From the NCBI GenBank assembly GCA_036961295.1, contig JBALVX010000002.1, positions 248,001-312,000 on the forward strand: DNA of 64,000 nucleotides, given 5' to 3'. The notes beneath the pieces are model-generated. The model had not been told where the DNA came from. It ran no database searches and was given only the letters and a program-made list of their open reading frames with translations. Origin of the DNA: JAGPUQ01 sp036961295. Lineage in GTDB: Bacteria; Pseudomonadota; Gammaproteobacteria; Pseudomonadales; Porticoccaceae. Shown here in pieces: positions 63,506-64,000 of the stretch (positions are counted from its first letter, which is position 1; each line of letters starts with the position of its first letter). A program made the position numbers and the translations under genes.

Positions 63506-64000
63506 CTAATAGCCCGATAACGCGGCAAAACGACGCTGATGAAAACGCTGATCGCCCAGCATGTGTTCGGCAACGCGCGCGCGTTTCATATAAAAGCCCA
63601 TATCGTATTCGTCGGTCATACCTATACCGCCGTGCAGTTGCACCGACTCATTGGTGGCCAGGGCGGCGACTTCACTGGCTTTGGCTTTGGCCATACTGCA
63701 CAGCAAGCTCGCAGCGTCGGAGTTCTCATCCAATAACTTTTCATCTAAGCCTTGCAAGGCTTTAATCACCACTGATTTTGTCAGCTCAATTTCGCTAAAC
63801 AAATGCGCAGCGCGATGCTGCAAGCCCTGATAGGAGCCAATCAACACACCGAACTGTTTGCGCTCTTGCATATACTGAACCGTGCGCTCAAACACCTCCA
63901 GAGATATTCCCAACAATTCCGCAGCGAGGTGGGCATTGCCAATATCGGTGAGCCCTTCGATTAAGGCCAAACCTTTACCAGCCTGGCCCAGCATTGCGCC
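63506..64000 (-). CDS. Acyl-CoA dehydrogenase, C-terminal part
   Basis: Only the C-terminal 164 residues are in the window; the gene continues past the right edge. YMQERKQFGVLIGSYQGLQHRAAHLFSEIE and VQLHGGIGMTDEYDMGFYMKRA are the FAD-binding C-terminal domain. The catalytic Glu of the EGTxEI type is absent from this segment, and the ending HMLGDQRFHQRRFAALSGY resembles the FadE-type subunits found in sterol/bile-acid clusters, whose base lies elsewhere. First visible gene of the beta-oxidation set. Confidence 0.9.
   Translation of the reverse strand, partial: GAMLGQAGKGLALIEGLTDIGNAHLAAELLGISLEVFERTVQYMQERKQFGVLIGSYQGLQHRAAHLFSEIELTKSVVIKALQGLDEKLLDENSDAASLLCSMAKAKASEVAALATNESVQLHGGIGMTDEYDMGFYMKRARVAEHMLGDQRFHQRRFAALSGY

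Overview
The window reads as a contiguous chromosomal segment of a marine-type gammaproteobacterium, most likely in or near the Cellvibrionales/Pseudomonadales (for example Spongiibacteraceae or Halieaceae). This rests on gene content and order recalled from the families, not on a search. The order typA-thiI-glnA-ntrBC-secB-grxC-rhodanese-gpmI-envC-ctp-hisF is the one I remember from Pseudomonas, and DUF6316, DUF4124 and a RibBX-type riboflavin enzyme fit the same group. I see no rRNA, tRNA, CRISPR array, insertion sequence or prophage.

Layout. 1-19060: housekeeping and nitrogen-control block (partial prolyl aminopeptidase, tag, an orphan membrane sensor, typA, thiI, glnA, a DUF4124 protein, ntrB-ntrC, secB, grxC, a rhodanese-like protein, gpmI, envC, ctp, a DUF6316 protein, hisF). 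19121-27442: a minus-strand run with a retropepsin-like protease, pgpA, thiL, nusB, ribH, ribBX, ribE, ribD, nrdR and glyA. 27676-35900: an accessory catabolic region with an SDR, an AlkB-like membrane di-iron hydroxylase, a DszA/NtaA-type flavin monooxygenase, two GST-like proteins, a DUF1330 protein, a ketopantoate-reductase-like enzyme and an acyl-CoA-dehydrogenase-like flavin monooxygenase. 36016-41806: a valine/isobutyryl-CoA degradation operon. 41946-50510: DUF4870 protein, REC-PAS-GGDEF-EAL protein, SDR, ettA, lemA with a GIDE-like partner, a SPOR lipoprotein and a DUF4404 protein. 50866-58788: amtB, a cobalamin-riboswitch-controlled btuB plus DUF6580 membrane protein, radA, and a DnaT-like/lambda-P-like replication pair. 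59204-60564: two tandem paralogous exported repeat proteins sharing a tryptophan-rich C terminus. 60745-64000: a fatty-acid or sterol-type beta-oxidation cluster that runs off the edge.

Regulation. Three nitrogen genes or operons (glnA, ntrBC, amtB) each have a sequence with the GG-N10-GC geometry of a sigma-54 promoter. A 17-bp NtrC palindrome lies upstream of ntrB, and degenerate NtrC-like sites upstream of glnA sit at spacings like those of E. coli glnAp2. A B12 riboswitch controls btuB. A perfect CRP/Vfr-type palindrome lies beside the c-di-GMP gene.

Most unusual points: the pair of WWKFWG-tailed repeat proteins; the triple-DnaT/lambda-P replication pair on the chromosome; the DUF6580 membrane protein under the B12 riboswitch; and a recurrent pattern of short degenerate tandem duplications (9-30 bp period) in spacers and at gene starts, including a duplicated Shine-Dalgarno/ATG module at thiL.
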